Shown in pieces: positions 46,071 through 56,194 of a DNA stretch of 64,000 nucleotides. Source of the stretch: Maratus speciosus (Eukaryota; Arthropoda; Arachnida; Araneae; Salticidae); contig OZ010800.1 in assembly GCA_963932465.1 (NCBI GenBank), positions 36,756,352 through 36,820,351 of the forward strand, given 5' to 3'. The stretch's first letter is position 1. Each line of letters opens with the position of its first letter. A model generated the notes under the pieces. It saw nothing but the letters and a program-made list of their open reading frames with translations, had not been told where the DNA came from and did no database searches. Both the position numbers and the translations under genes were made by a program.

Positions 46071-46379
46071 AAACTACAGTAGACTAAAATCTGCACAGCT
46101 TGAAACCAGAAATAATGCAGATTTTTGGTCATTGTTTTGTTGACATTTTTGAAACCGTAATTTGAATGTGTAGTTAATCATTAAAAATTATAATGAATGC
46201 TTATAATAAAATAAAATATTAAAGTAATTAAGTAAAATATTAAAATAATTAAGTAAAATATTAAAATAATTACACAAAATAATTATGTAAAATTATAAAA
46301 ATTTAGAAAAATAGTTTTTTCCTGTGCAATACCAGCATTGCTGTCACAGTTCATATTAAAATTAATTAATTTTTTTTTT

Positions 46380-46915
46380 TTTTTTAATCATATAATACTG
46401 TTCTAAAAACGAGTATGACATAATTGGTCATTAAGCTTTTTTATGATCTCTACTTTCTGAATTATTATAAAACTAACATGTTTTCAATCCCTGTTTTTTT
46501 TCCTTAGAAATATTTGAATTAGCCATAATTACGTACGAAATCAGGAAAAAATAAAAATCATTACAGATTGTTGTTGTTTTATTGAACACATACATCAGAC
46601 TTGTGTGCTTGACATCAAATGCCCTCTTATAAGCTGTTGTCGATATATAAGGATGGGATAGAAACAAGGAAATAGACAACACCTGAATATTACAGCTGAG
46701 AATTCCATAAAGATTGTGCAAAGGAGTCACTGGGAGTTGAAGGCAGCAGCACTCCTACGCTCGCAAGTGATTAGCAGAGTTGGTGCATTAATATAGCACA
46801 AAATTAGCACTCGCCAAGTAACACTTAAAACGTGGCAATTAACTTTATTGTCCTCACTCGCCTAACTTAATGAGCACCACTTGCCAAACGTGATGGTTGA
46901 AAGATGTATCAATGT
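46380..46915. other. Unassigned stretch with a less AT-rich block
   Basis: 46720-46880 (AGGCAGCAGCACTCCTACGC, TTAGCACTCGCCAAGTAAC) is less AT-rich but open in no convincing frame. The minus-strand ORF at 46473-46730 shows no recognisable domain. Confidence 0.3.
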
Positions 46916-47025
46916 CAGAGAGGAAAGGGGTGAAATCCGTTCGGAATTTACGGCGTTGAGATTGGCAATAATAAAAGCAGAGGTGATTCTGTTCTAAATT
47001 TTCTGAAAATTAAAAAAAAAAAATG

Positions 47026-47592
47026 GGTACTTTTCAGTTAGCCGGGCGCCAGTATTATGTATACATATATATGTCTATATACATGTATATATACATAATG
47101 TATACATATACATACATGTGGATACATATGTATATGTACAATATATGCATACATATATGCAGAGTTTCCCGCAGGTTTAAAAAAGGGCAGGGTGCTGCTT
47201 GTGGGAAAAGGGCACTTTTGGATTCCGACGGACATGTTTTGGATTCTTAAGGGCATTTCTTGAAATTTTTAAAGGCATTTTATTTTTATTTTTAAAACTA
47301 CTCTTTAATATTTAATAGACAGAACACTATTTTAAAGACAGCAATGGGTCAATTTTTACTATGCGAGTAAATTTTTTAATAAACAAAGGAGTAAAGGCAC
47401 TTTTTTCAGATTGGGGCAACAAGGGAGCTAATTTTTTAAATGAGGGACAAGAGGGGTGCTATCTTGTAAACCTAAGGGCAGGCAGGGTGCAGCCCCCTCC
47501 TGAAACTGTCTGGGGGAATCTCTGCATATATGTATATAAACATATATATGTATGTATACATAACACTGGCACCCGGCTAACCGAAAAGTACC
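47026..47592. mobile_element. MITE with ~38-bp inverted repeats and an AT-rich core
   Basis: The left end GGTACTTTTCAGTTAGCCGG (continuing GCGCCAGTATTATGTATAC) pairs with the right end CCGGCTAACCGAAAAGTACC (preceded by GTATACATAACACTGGCAC). The core is a TATACATA-type microsatellite. It is split by a hAT MITE at 47160. Target duplication is unclear because the host sequence is A-rich. Confidence 0.75.
47160..47524. mobile_element. hAT MITE (365 bp) nested in the 47026 MITE
   Basis: The ends CAGAGTTTCCCGCAG and CTGGGGGAATCTCTG are inverted repeats, flanked by a perfect 8-bp duplication CATATATG (47152-47159 and 47525-47532). The interior has AGGGCA-type repeats (AAAGGGCAGGGTGCTG, AAGGGCACTTTT, AAGGGCATTTC, CTAAGGGCAGGCAGGGTG). 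ORFs on both strands here are spurious. Confidence 0.85.
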
Positions 47593-48779
47593 AAAAATTG
47601 TCATTTTCCCGAGAATTCAGACATAAAAGTAATCACAAATTTCGACAACTGGTCACCGAAAAAAATCAATTCAATCAATCGTTCATAGAAAAAAATCACC
47701 AATTTTGTCAAAGAATCACGAAAAGAAAAAAATAGCAAATTTCATTAAAGGATTGCAAAAGAAATGCAAATTTCATCAAAAGATCGCAAAAAAGCCCTGC
47801 AAATTTTATCTAAAAGATGCACAAAAAACAAATTTCGTCAAAAGTATCATGAAAAAAATTCAAATTTCATCAAAAGTTCGCAAAAAAACACAAATTTTGT
47901 CTAAAAGACATAAAAAAACGCATACTTTGTCAAAAGAAGCACGAAAAAAAAAAAAATTTTGTCGAAAGATCGCAAAAAAAAAAAAGCAAATTTCCTCAAA
48001 TGATCACAAAAAAAAGTAAATTTCGTCAAAGGACCGCAGGTAAAGCGCATAGTTAGTGCCGAGAGTGGATTCCCTCACCTGCTGTTACGTTTCAGAAAAT
48101 TTGCTGTTGAATTTCCAATTTTTTTTTCCATTCAGAATCACACGTGAATAAAAGATATTATGATGTTGATAGTTAGAAAAAATACAATTTTGTAAGAAGT
48201 GTTCGTAACTTTGTTATTAGCGAGTGAATAAAAATGTTAATTTTGACCTATACTATGTATTAGCCATTCAGCCACGGAGGACCCATTAAAGATTAAAACG
48301 AATGAAAAAAAGTAACTGTAAACAATGCGGCGTCAACAGTTACAGATATTCTGCGAAAGCTACTGTTTTATCTTAGGTAATTATTAAAGTAACTTTTTTT
48401 TTTTAAATCTTAGATAAGAAAATAATTTACATCAGACTTGTAAAATAACAAAATTATATGTCCAGTTGACCCTGATTTAATAAACAAAGATTGATTAATT
48501 AAAAAAATGTCCCAGAAAAAAAGATTGTGATCGTCACTGATATTATCACCATCTTGATTTTATCATATTAACCAGAATTACATATTAAAATGCATAAATA
48601 ATATTCAAAAAATAAAAATAAAGAGCATAAATAAAAAAAAAAATAAAAAAAATTGCAATCGCCGCTGATTTTAGCACCATCTTGAATTTTGTTCATGCAA
48701 CTTATCTAAGTTTCATTGTTCATATCTGAAATGATACGCAGAATATAAGAAAGCAAATTTAAGGAAAACTATTGTAAAA

Positions 48780-49175
48780 CAAAGTAATTTTGCCACAATT
48801 TAGACTTAATTGCAGTATAATGTATATATTTTAAATAAACAAAAATATTTAAATAGATATAAAAAATTAAAAATAAGTAGTAACCTGTGAATATAAGAAT
48901 ATCTTACATGAACAATTCTAGTATTTATTATCACATAATAACTAAAAAATGAAATAAGAAAATATCTAAATAATTTAACAACAAAATACTACTGCTAATT
49001 AGTAGAAAGGGAATAATTCAAAACATTTGAAGGAATCCTATTAAATTAGAAATATCTAATAAAAAACTAAATTGGCTATTTAAATCCATTTTTTTCCTTC
49101 TTTAATACAGAGAATATTTTAGAACATTAATTATTCATACTTTTCAAAATTTACTTTCAACTAAATCAGAAAATG
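48780..49175. other. AT-rich stretch, no feature
   Basis: Mostly A/T with no repeat boundary or coding signal. Confidence 0.4.
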
Positions 49176-49180
49176 GGAAC

Positions 49181-49395
49181 AGATGTGTTATTATCCCGGG
49201 GTCCGTCATCTTGGATTGAATTAAAAATAATTTTTTTATTAATGGTTATAAACATTATATTCCATTTTTTTTTTCAATATTATATTAACCTATCAACAAT
49301 ATTTAACGATTGGCGACATTACTACTAGGCAAAAAAGGAGTTTTCATGCAAGAAAAAAATCCAAGATGGCGGACCCCAGGATTAATAACACATCT
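49181..49395. mobile_element. Short MITE with YY1-like motif in its inverted repeats
   Basis: The left end AGATGTGTTATTATCCCGGG (continuing GTCCGTCATCTTGGATT) pairs over about 37 bp with the right end, whose inner part is ATCCAAGATGGCGGACCCC and whose tip is AATAACACATCT. The motif CAAGATGGCGG matches the YY1 consensus. Longer relatives are at 56195-57042 and 63660-63830. No target duplication is clear. Confidence 0.75.
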
Positions 49396-49399
49396 AAGC

Positions 49400-50411
49400 C
49401 GATTATTTACTTATTTATCATTTAACAAAACCACGAAAAAGAAAGGCCTGGAAAAATCCTCAAAACCCAAAAAATTAAAAATAAACTCTGGAAAAATATG
49501 AAAAAATATATATATAATCCTGAAGTTAAAAAAAATAAATAAAAAAAAAAGAAAGAAAGAAAAAGAAAAACCACTGGGTTGGATTTTTGCCAACCCTGAC
49601 AGAGAGTAACATACATTTTTACCAAAATGTTTTCAATTAAAAGTGTTTTCAACAGGGGCTATGCTAATCAACATTTAGGAAATTTTCAATTTAACAGACT
49701 TTATTATTTAAACAACAATAAAAAGCTATATATGTTGGGCTATACATGAAGGATGAAATGACTCATGAAAACACACATATTTGGATATATTTACAATATA
49801 AATTACAGCCACAATATTTACATGACTCAAATATTGTTACCAGAGACTACTAAAAGTACTAACATATATAAACACTATCACAAAAAGCTTTCGTTTCTGT
49901 GTCTATTAACTGTACATTAGAGAGAAGTGCTTATATGCATATATATAATTTTAATTGGCACGGCTAAAAATATTCTATACAATGTCATTTACAGTATTTA
50001 AGCTTATGCAAACTTTACACTAACACACATGAATCTGTCGTTTGATAATAAAATGGATGCATTTTTTAAAATTGAAAAACCATAAGAATTTAATATAAAC
50101 AAAATGAAATAATTTTCCCTATATGAGGTGAACTTATTTTCCATTAAAAAAAAAAAATGCTACACTCATGATCATTCGATCATGAAACTATGTCACTGTT
50201 TTGTTAAAACAAGTTTGACAAGATTTAAATAATCTTTATTGGTATGTTCAAATAAATTAGATTTTAAAAGCATTATCTAACTTTACCAATCAGTACATTT
50301 ACAATTTTAATCAGAATTATAAAAAAATAACTTAGTTAAATTTTTAAATGAAAAACTGAAATAAGTTATTCAATCAAAAATACCTTTATCAAATTTCTGT
50401 ATTATTGCGCC

Positions 50412-50443
<32 letters not shown>

Positions 50444-50460
50444 CACCCAAAGCACACATT
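49400..50460. other. Presumed 3' untranslated/downstream region of the PABIR gene
   Basis: AT-rich, with a GAAA-rich block at 49540-49570, an A run at 50411-50436, and AATAAA hexamers on the minus strand at 50461-50466 and about 50235-50240. No coding is supported; ORFs at 49310-49652 lie on low-complexity DNA. Confidence 0.4.
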
Positions 50461-50466
50461 TTTATT
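50461..50466 (-). promoter_or_regulatory. AATAAA overlapping the PABIR stop
   Basis: The TGA stop (50468-50466) and AATAAA share a base (TGAATAAA on the minus strand). It is probably too close to be the main poly(A) signal. Confidence 0.35.
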
Positions 50467-51341
50467 CAATTATAAGGTTTTGGATTAGACGGGGCAGGAT
50501 CTACAGGCTTAAAAGTACCATATGGTGAACTCATGCAAGAAGATAAGGAATCAGTACTACGTCGAGTTTCGCTCTGATCACTATTGCATGTGTCCATTGA
50601 ATTAAAAGACAAATTCTGTATGTGAGGAGGATTAGACCTAGCATCAGATTCAGGAGATGACATGCCAGTATTGAGATGCTTAGCACTACTTGGCATATAA
50701 TCACTATCATCACTGTCCATATCAAATTTTCGTTTTAAAGATAGCTGACTAGGTCTCAAAGATATTGGGCTCTGACTGCATCGTGTGAAGTTTTTCCGAG
50801 TAGGGCTTGGGCTTGGAGTTGAGGAGAAGGCACTCTGGTGCACCGGGAGACATGTGGAGGGGGAGAAGCATTGACGACCTGTATTCGTAGGAGAAGGTGA
50901 ACTACACATAACAATATGAGAAGTGTGAATTCTTAAAGGGTCAGTTAATGAACGCTTGTTATTTTCTCCGAAAGAAGCTTCATCTAGTGTCAGATCTTCT
51001 AAAGAATGCGATATTTGAAGTTTTGATTTGGTTTCTCGTTCATGAGCTGCTTCACGAAACACTACATCCATCGACTCTTCCTGTTTGATTTGAGAAACTC
51101 TCGTCAATACAAGAGGAGACAAAGGGGCTGTTGGAGAATGTGAAGATCGGCTCGGGCTAAAGCTACCACTAAATCTGCGAGTTTGTGTCAATTTTTGTGT
51201 TCTTTGTGCAACAGGAGTACCATTATTGCGTGCACGTATATTATCCTGAGAGCTAGAAGATGCATTAACAAGTTCATTAATCATAGGTGCACTGTTAGAT
51301 CGCTTCAGATTACAACAAAGATTAGGAGGATCGATATCCAT
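50466..51341 (-). CDS. PABIR/FAM122 family protein (PP2A-B55 regulator)
   Basis: The 291-residue ORF starts MDIDPPNLCC. An in-frame Met 42 codons upstream (51467) is not used here, because its extension is hydrophobic and non-conserved while the family begins just before LKRSNSAP. Conserved blocks: LKRSNSAPM (12-20, a basophilic kinase/14-3-3-type site), RVSQIKQEESMDVVFREAAH (81-100) plus ERETKSKLQISHSLEDL (101-117), RQCFSPS (156-162), SPSPTRKNFTRCSQSPIS (177-194) and LKRKFDMDSD (202-211, possible nuclear signal). The rest is Ser/Pro-rich and probably disordered. In vertebrates FAM122A binds PP2A-B55 through the RL-x-Q-I-K motif and adjacent helix and inhibits it, under CHK1 control; the same elements are present here (RVSQIK). 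The coding region has no visible intron. The gene diverges from the transcription unit suggested at 52.6 kb. Confidence 0.88.
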   Translation of the reverse strand: MDIDPPNLCCNLKRSNSAPMINELVNASSSSQDNIRARNNGTPVAQRTQKLTQTRRFSGSFSPSRSSHSPTAPLSPLVLTRVSQIKQEESMDVVFREAAHERETKSKLQISHSLEDLTLDEASFGENNKRSLTDPLRIHTSHIVMCSSPSPTNTGRQCFSPSTCLPVHQSAFSSTPSPSPTRKNFTRCSQSPISLRPSQLSLKRKFDMDSDDSDYMPSSAKHLNTGMSSPESDARSNPPHIQNLSFNSMDTCNSDQSETRRSTDSLSSCMSSPYGTFKPVDPAPSNPKPYN

Positions 51342-52377
51342 CGTCAAGGAGTAAGATAAAAATGTTTCAACAGAAAAAGTAATGATGAACAATGTCAAAG
51401 AGCAACTACAAAAAATTTGGTAAACATCGTCGATTTTCAACGCAACAAACGTCTGGCCATTGCACATGCATCAACAAAAATATCAGCACTGGCATGAAAA
51501 CAATTCTCAGACATATTTCAAATGGACTCATGTGAATGAAGTTGACATTTTTTGAATGAATCAAGCAAATAAATCAAAGCAAAGCAAATCTAGCAAAGCA
51601 GAATAAGCCTATTCTTGAAAAACTTTTATAAATACATTTTAAATTTCAGAAAGAGCAAATGATTAAATTTACAGCGAGTAATAACATTGTATACATCATC
51701 GATCACAGCCTGAATAGAGGACATAGAATAATAAAGGTACAACACAACAATTTCTTCACAAGATAAACAAAATTGTATTTTTTCAACATTCTGCAGGTAA
51801 TAATATGTAACATACTCATCAAACGACCTCGAAGGATGCAATAAATATTCTTCTCATAAACACAACGATTGTTACTTGCTTCTTTTTCACAGAACATGCA
51901 GCGAAGAATAAGCCGGTGATGGTCACAGTTCTTGAAATTGTCGTCTTTGAATCCTGATTTTAAACTATCATTGTCATATTTCTTGAGATTTCTGAACTAT
52001 ATTATATATTCCTATAACATAACAATTTTTTTTTTTCCCGATCATGAATAAAAATGCACAATAAAATTTCACAATTATATTTACTACAGACAAATTAACT
52101 TTTAAATCACAGTGATTTAAATAGATCACAATGATTAAAGAACAAATTTTTATCTAAAAAAGGTGGACAGAAGATTAGCCAATCAAAACTTTCTAATCAA
52201 AATTCGCTCAAGATAAATATTTGCTGGTCGAGAAAGTTTTCAGCAAAACCAGACTTGCCTACATCGTCATCATAAAATTCGCTATGGCTTCATCGCTCAG
52301 AAAGCAAAGACTTTACCCATGTGACATCCAAAGAAGTTATGGACTTTATTCTAAATCTGGGTTCGAGGCTGAAAAAG
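51342..52377 (-). promoter_or_regulatory. 5' untranslated/promoter region of the PABIR gene
   Basis: The part at 52240-52390 is the least AT-rich non-coding DNA near the gene (TTGCCTACATCGTCATC, CTATGGCTTCATCGCTCAG) and is a likely promoter. The region 51480-52200 is AT-rich with chance ORFs. No TATA box is convincing. Confidence 0.35.
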
Positions 52378-52385
52378 TCACGTGA
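52378..52385. promoter_or_regulatory. E-box palindrome TCACGTGA
   Basis: GTCACGTGAT matches the binding preference of USF/MITF-TFE type bHLH-zip factors. It lies in the presumed divergent promoter between the PABIR gene and the plus-strand unit. Confidence 0.4.
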
Positions 52386-52390
52386 TACCG

Positions 52391-52452
52391 GCGTTTTCAC
52401 TGGTCTACCCAAGGTCTAAAGGTGCGTTTTCACTGGTCTACCCAAGGTCTAA
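52391..52452. repeat. Tandem 35-bp duplication GCGTTTTCACTGGTCTACCC
   Basis: The block GCGTTTTCACTGGTCTACCC-AAGGTCTAA occurs twice head to tail. Inverted relatives (GACCAGTGAAAACGC) occur at 61138-61215. This looks like the end of a MITE with GTGAAAACGCACC ends. Confidence 0.65.
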
Positions 52453-52579
52453 CTTACCTAACTTTTTACCTAAGCACAAGATTTTAGGTCGTTGGAACGC
52501 GATTTTGTAGGTTTGATTCGTGATCAATCCTAAGCACGGCTTACCTAAGCGCAGCCAATTAAAATAGAGCTTTTGATAA

Positions 52580-52681
52580 TAATGGCGGTGTTGTCAATTT
52601 ACTAAGTGATATTTATGTTTTATTTATTTATTTTATTTTACGTCAAAGAGGAATCTATTTTTTGTGATTGAAGCAAAACGG
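52580..52681 (+). promoter_or_regulatory. Possible transcription start and first exon, plus strand
   Basis: AATAATGGCGGTG (YY1-like, often at start sites) opens a six-codon frame (MAVLS.Y) in both duplicate copies. It is followed by AAGCAAAACG/GTAAGTTTT, a good 5' splice site at 52681. In copy 2 the same site reads AAAATG/GTAAGT. This would be a 5' untranslated exon of the plus-strand unit. Confidence 0.3.
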
Positions 52682-52689
52682 TAAGTTTT

Positions 52690-54090
52690 ATTGACATGTT
52701 GGATAGATATCATCCTTTATTATTGTCTTTTAATTTAATAAATTGTGGGTAATCCATATAGATTCTTTAAATTGTTGTTATTTTTGATAATCATTCAGAT
52801 ACATTTTATTAATATTAGAATACTAATTATATAGTTTGTTTAAGGATTTTGTTGCGGATATAAGGATGAAGATATGTCCAGTTCTCAAAATTATTTTATT
52901 TTTATTGAACGTTAATAGTATACAAAGATTAAAAGTATTTTTTAAGAATGTTTGTTTCTTAAGATGAATTACTTGCTTCATTGATTATACTTGGTTACTT
53001 GATAGGGTATTTCTGATCAATTTAGATTTAAATTTCCATTTACTCACTTAAAATAATTGTAATTGTTAAGAAGGATATTGTTTACTGTAGCCCATTGATT
53101 TTTAAATGGAAAATTAGTTACAGGCAAACTTTAATCCAGTTTTGCTAATAGTAGGTATTTGATTATGCATGTTTAAGCGAGCATGTAAACAAAGTTTCTA
53201 TAAAATAAACAAGCCGTTGTATTTTGTATTTTCCTGTTCTCTTTTAAGCAAGAAACATCTGATTGCAAAACAGTTTGCTCTTTACTCCTTTTCAGATATT
53301 TACTTGTGAACTTTGTCATGTAAGGAAAACACTGCTAATCTATTTTTTATTTTAATTTTAATGCTTTTCACCTGCAGATGTGCTATTTTTCATTTTGTTG
53401 TTAAGATTAATGCTGAAACTTTTATGAAGATTTATAACTTTGTATGAAATTTAAATCAATTGAGAGATATTCAGACCATGTGTAGCTTTTCTATGTGCCC
53501 ATTTTGAAGAATTTGTACACATTACCATTCCAATTCGATAAGCAGTTATAAATGCATATTCAATGTATTTTAAGTTAAATCTGCATGTCTTGTTAGCGAT
53601 TATTTTCATTTATTAAAAAAGTATTGCTACCAAAATAATAGGAGATTCTCCATTTGAAATGCATATTTATAAAATTTTGTTTAAATTGTTATTTAGGTGC
53701 ATTTCTTTTACAAGTATGGCTACAGATTTATCTTACAGCATAGGTCAACGGTTTTAAATGTACCTATTTATCTATTAAAGTAAAGAACTATATATTCATT
53801 TATTTATTTTTTTCAAAAATCATTACTTATTATTCTTACTATTTTTGAAAATGGAATTCATTATCAAAAAATAAAATGCTCTCTGTGGGAGATTCTTTGA
53901 GTCTATATGTTTGAGTGTATATTAAAGTTTTAGACGAATCATGAATTCATGATGTATATAAATTCAGTGGTCAAAATAGTATATTAGAAGTAATGAAACT
54001 ATAGTAGGTCCTAATTTTGTTATTGTTTGTTGTGTAATATGCTGTTTTTTGGAAAATATAATTTTGTGAGTAATGTAATAAAAAGAAACT
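52690..54090. other. AT-rich, presumably intronic
   Basis: No exon or repeat boundary is supported apart from membership in the duplicated segment. Confidence 0.35.
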
Positions 54091-54117
54091 TGTTTGTAAG
54101 AAGCATCAATATTTTTG

Positions 54118-54170
54118 ATGTTACATCCAGAAATTGTATATATCAATCAATACAAAGTATACCAGTGGAG
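54118..54170 (+). CDS. Candidate coding exon a, duplicated plus-strand gene
   Basis: The frame MLHPEIVYINQYKVYQW ends two bases into a codon at the strong donor GTGGAG/GTAAGC (54171). An ATG at 54118 may start translation, or the exon may begin earlier, at about 54101 after TTTGTAAG; a stop in frame at 54097-54099 limits it. It joins exon b in frame: AG plus T gives Ser. In copy 2 the ATG is ACG. A longer ORF in another frame (54027-54260) runs through the donor and is less credible. Protein family unknown. Confidence 0.35.
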
Positions 54171-54277
54171 GTAAGCGTCTGGCAGATCAGCTGGTGCCGG
54201 GATAGATCTTCAAATTTGAATGCTTTCAGAAAATCACAGGTGTGTAGTTTTATTGTATAATAAGTGACTACCATTAG

Positions 54278-54385
54278 TGATCGTCTGCAAGCAACTGGAC
54301 TTCAGACCAAGCCCTTGCACTTCAGAAAAGAAGATTTTAAAAAATCTGTGAGTACCACTTCTATGTCAAAAGAGGAGACAGTAAA
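54278..54385 (+). CDS. Candidate coding exon b, duplicated plus-strand gene
   Basis: Acceptor CTACCATTAG (54277) and donor GTAAA/GTAAGT (54386) bound 108 bases that stay open in phase 2. They read SDRLQATGLQTKPLHF, RKEDFKKSV, STTSMSKEETVK. The composition is balanced and protein-like. The upstream intron would be only 107 bp. In copy 2 a 20-bp deletion between ACTTCAG direct repeats shifts the frame to an early TAA. The family is not recognised. Confidence 0.4.
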
Positions 54386-54389
54386 GTAA

Positions 54390-56190
54390 GTTTATTTAAG
54401 TAACATCAAAAATAATATTTGTGCTCCCTACAAACTAGTCTTTTTTTAATTACATTACTCGTTAAATTACATTTTCCAAAAATAGCATGCTGCACTACAA
54501 ACTATGAGAACACAATATATTACTCAATGAGTAAGTACAAAAATTATTTAGCTGAAAATATTTTTAAATGCCCATATTGCAAATATAATGTGAAATAAGC
54601 ATTTATATGTTTCAGTCTGGGGCATAAATAAAGTCTGCTGCTAAGTAAAAAAAAAAGTGTGGGCCAGCCTTACGTATATCTTCATTTTGTTTGTTACCAG
54701 GGCAATTGCACTATTTGGTTTTATTTTAAAAGATGAAAAAAAAAAGGCGAGGGAAAGGGGAGATATGTTTTTAGATAATAAAAGTTTCTAGTTTTTTAAA
54801 GTAAAAAGTGTTCTTAAAAGATGCAAAAATGGTTTGTTGTTTATATTCATATGAGACTAAGTGTTTTTGAAAGTAAAATAATAATAATAATAAAAAAGAT
54901 AGAGAGTTTGTTTTTTTAAGAGAAGACGACAAAGTGTCTTCTTTTTTCCTTATGTTAATTATATTTATTGTCATCAGAGCAGTTACATGATACGGTTGGT
55001 ATGATTTAAAATTAAGTATCGACCGAAACTGAAACTTGTTAAATTTTGATTCTTCGATTGCTTTTTAGTCTTGTTGTTTTGTTAATAATTATGAATGCAG
55101 AAAAAAAAAGAAAAATTTAAATGAGAAATCTTTATTTTTCGTTAGGAAAATTTTAAAAATTAGATTGAAAACAGTGATTTATAAAGCATGCAACGTGCAA
55201 AAGAAAGAAAAAAAAAACCTAAATAAACAAACTGTCAACAACATTGCATACTTAAATAAATTGTCACATTGTATTAACCTAAATAAACAAACTACCCGTT
55301 GCAAATAATGTTTAAAAAATTAATGGTAAGGTAATCTTTCAAAAATTAAAGTTATGACAGAAACATTTTTATAATTAGAGGTTGCCACCTTTATGTGTAT
55401 AATAAACTTAATCTTTTGTAGAAAGATTTTAAAGTCTACCAGAACAACTTTAAGTATATGCAGGTAAGACAAATTTCTGCAACTTTTAAAATTAATATAA
55501 CTGTTTTTGTATTTAAACGTAGCTTTATTAAAGTCTTCTGACAGTTGATAGAATTTAGGCCCTAATCTAAGTGGAAGCATGTGTAATTTTATAAATCATT
55601 GCTTAGGGCTAAAATTCTTTTATGAAGTTTTTCTTAATGTTAAAAGTGATATACTATTTTAATAAATATATATATAGTCAGCTATTTTCAGTTTCCCATA
55701 CTTGATTTTGAGTAGTACTACTTTAATAAAAAATCAACATTTACCATTTGAATCAAATATTTATTTATATTTGTATTATATTTTGCCTTTCATTTTTTAA
55801 ATATTAATATGTTTAAAGTGCTTTTATTTTTTTTTTAAATATAATTATGTGTAAGATATTTTGATTTAAAATTTCTAAGGTGTTGAGATTTGTCTTTTGG
55901 GAATTTATATTATAACTTTGTCCTAAAATTTGATGAAAATGTAACGTAAACAAAAAAACTGTTTTGCAATATCATCTTTTTTACAATACCATGCAATAAA
56001 TTTATTCTATAATTTATATAGTTATAATAAATTTATATTTATAAATATTTAAAGCATTTTAAAAGTGTTTTTTCATAATTAGCATTCTGTAATAAATATT
56101 TAGATAATACAGTAGCATAACTATTTCTGTTTTTGTCTAATTTTGTCTATAAGCGTACTTAAATTTCTTAGCTAATTAATAGTTAGTTAG
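54390..56190. other. AT-rich stretch, no further exon recognised
   Basis: ORFs at 54771-54974 and 55320-55580 (-) are AT-driven. The half from 54945 onward is absent from duplicate copy 2. Confidence 0.35.
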
Positions 56191-56194
56191 GCTT

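Larger units (their letters stand above)
46930..48150 (+). mobile_element. Copy of the minisatellite-bearing element, with nested MITEs
   Basis: The left flank (ATTCTGTTCTAAATTTTCTG) and right flank (GTGCCGAGAGTGGATTCC, TTTCAGAAAATTTGCTGT) match those around 24660-25600. The array (47600-48040) again consists of units like GCAAATTTCATCAAAAGATC plus GCAAAA. A MITE at 47026-47592 interrupts the left part. Confidence 0.65.
46078..48760. mobile_element. Second copy of the 42090 Tigger-like family, apparently split by nested elements
   Basis: CAGTAGACTAAAATCTGCAC after TA at 46076 and the following text (CACAGCTTG, GATTTTTGGTCAT, TTTGTTGACA, AATTTGAATGT) parallel the left part of 42090-42741. Text resembling its right part (GATTGTGATCGTCACTGATA, ATCACCATCTTGATTTT, TTTCATTGTTCATATCTGAAATGAT) appears at 48515-48745. 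The material between would then be later insertions. This is inference from partial matches. Confidence 0.35.

Noticed and set aside
47023..47256. Overlapping ORFs with MYTYTY/IYMYIY-type repeats on both strands
   Set aside because: They translate a TATACATA microsatellite inside a MITE.
51342..51467. N-terminal extension of the PABIR ORF by 42 residues
   Set aside because: The extension is hydrophobic, has no family counterpart, and the downstream Met directly precedes the conserved LKRSNSAP block.
54027..54260. 77-codon ORF conserved between duplicates (62757-62990)
   Set aside because: It crosses a strong GTAAGC donor; conservation follows from the recent duplication of the whole segment, not from coding selection. 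A different frame fits the splice sites.
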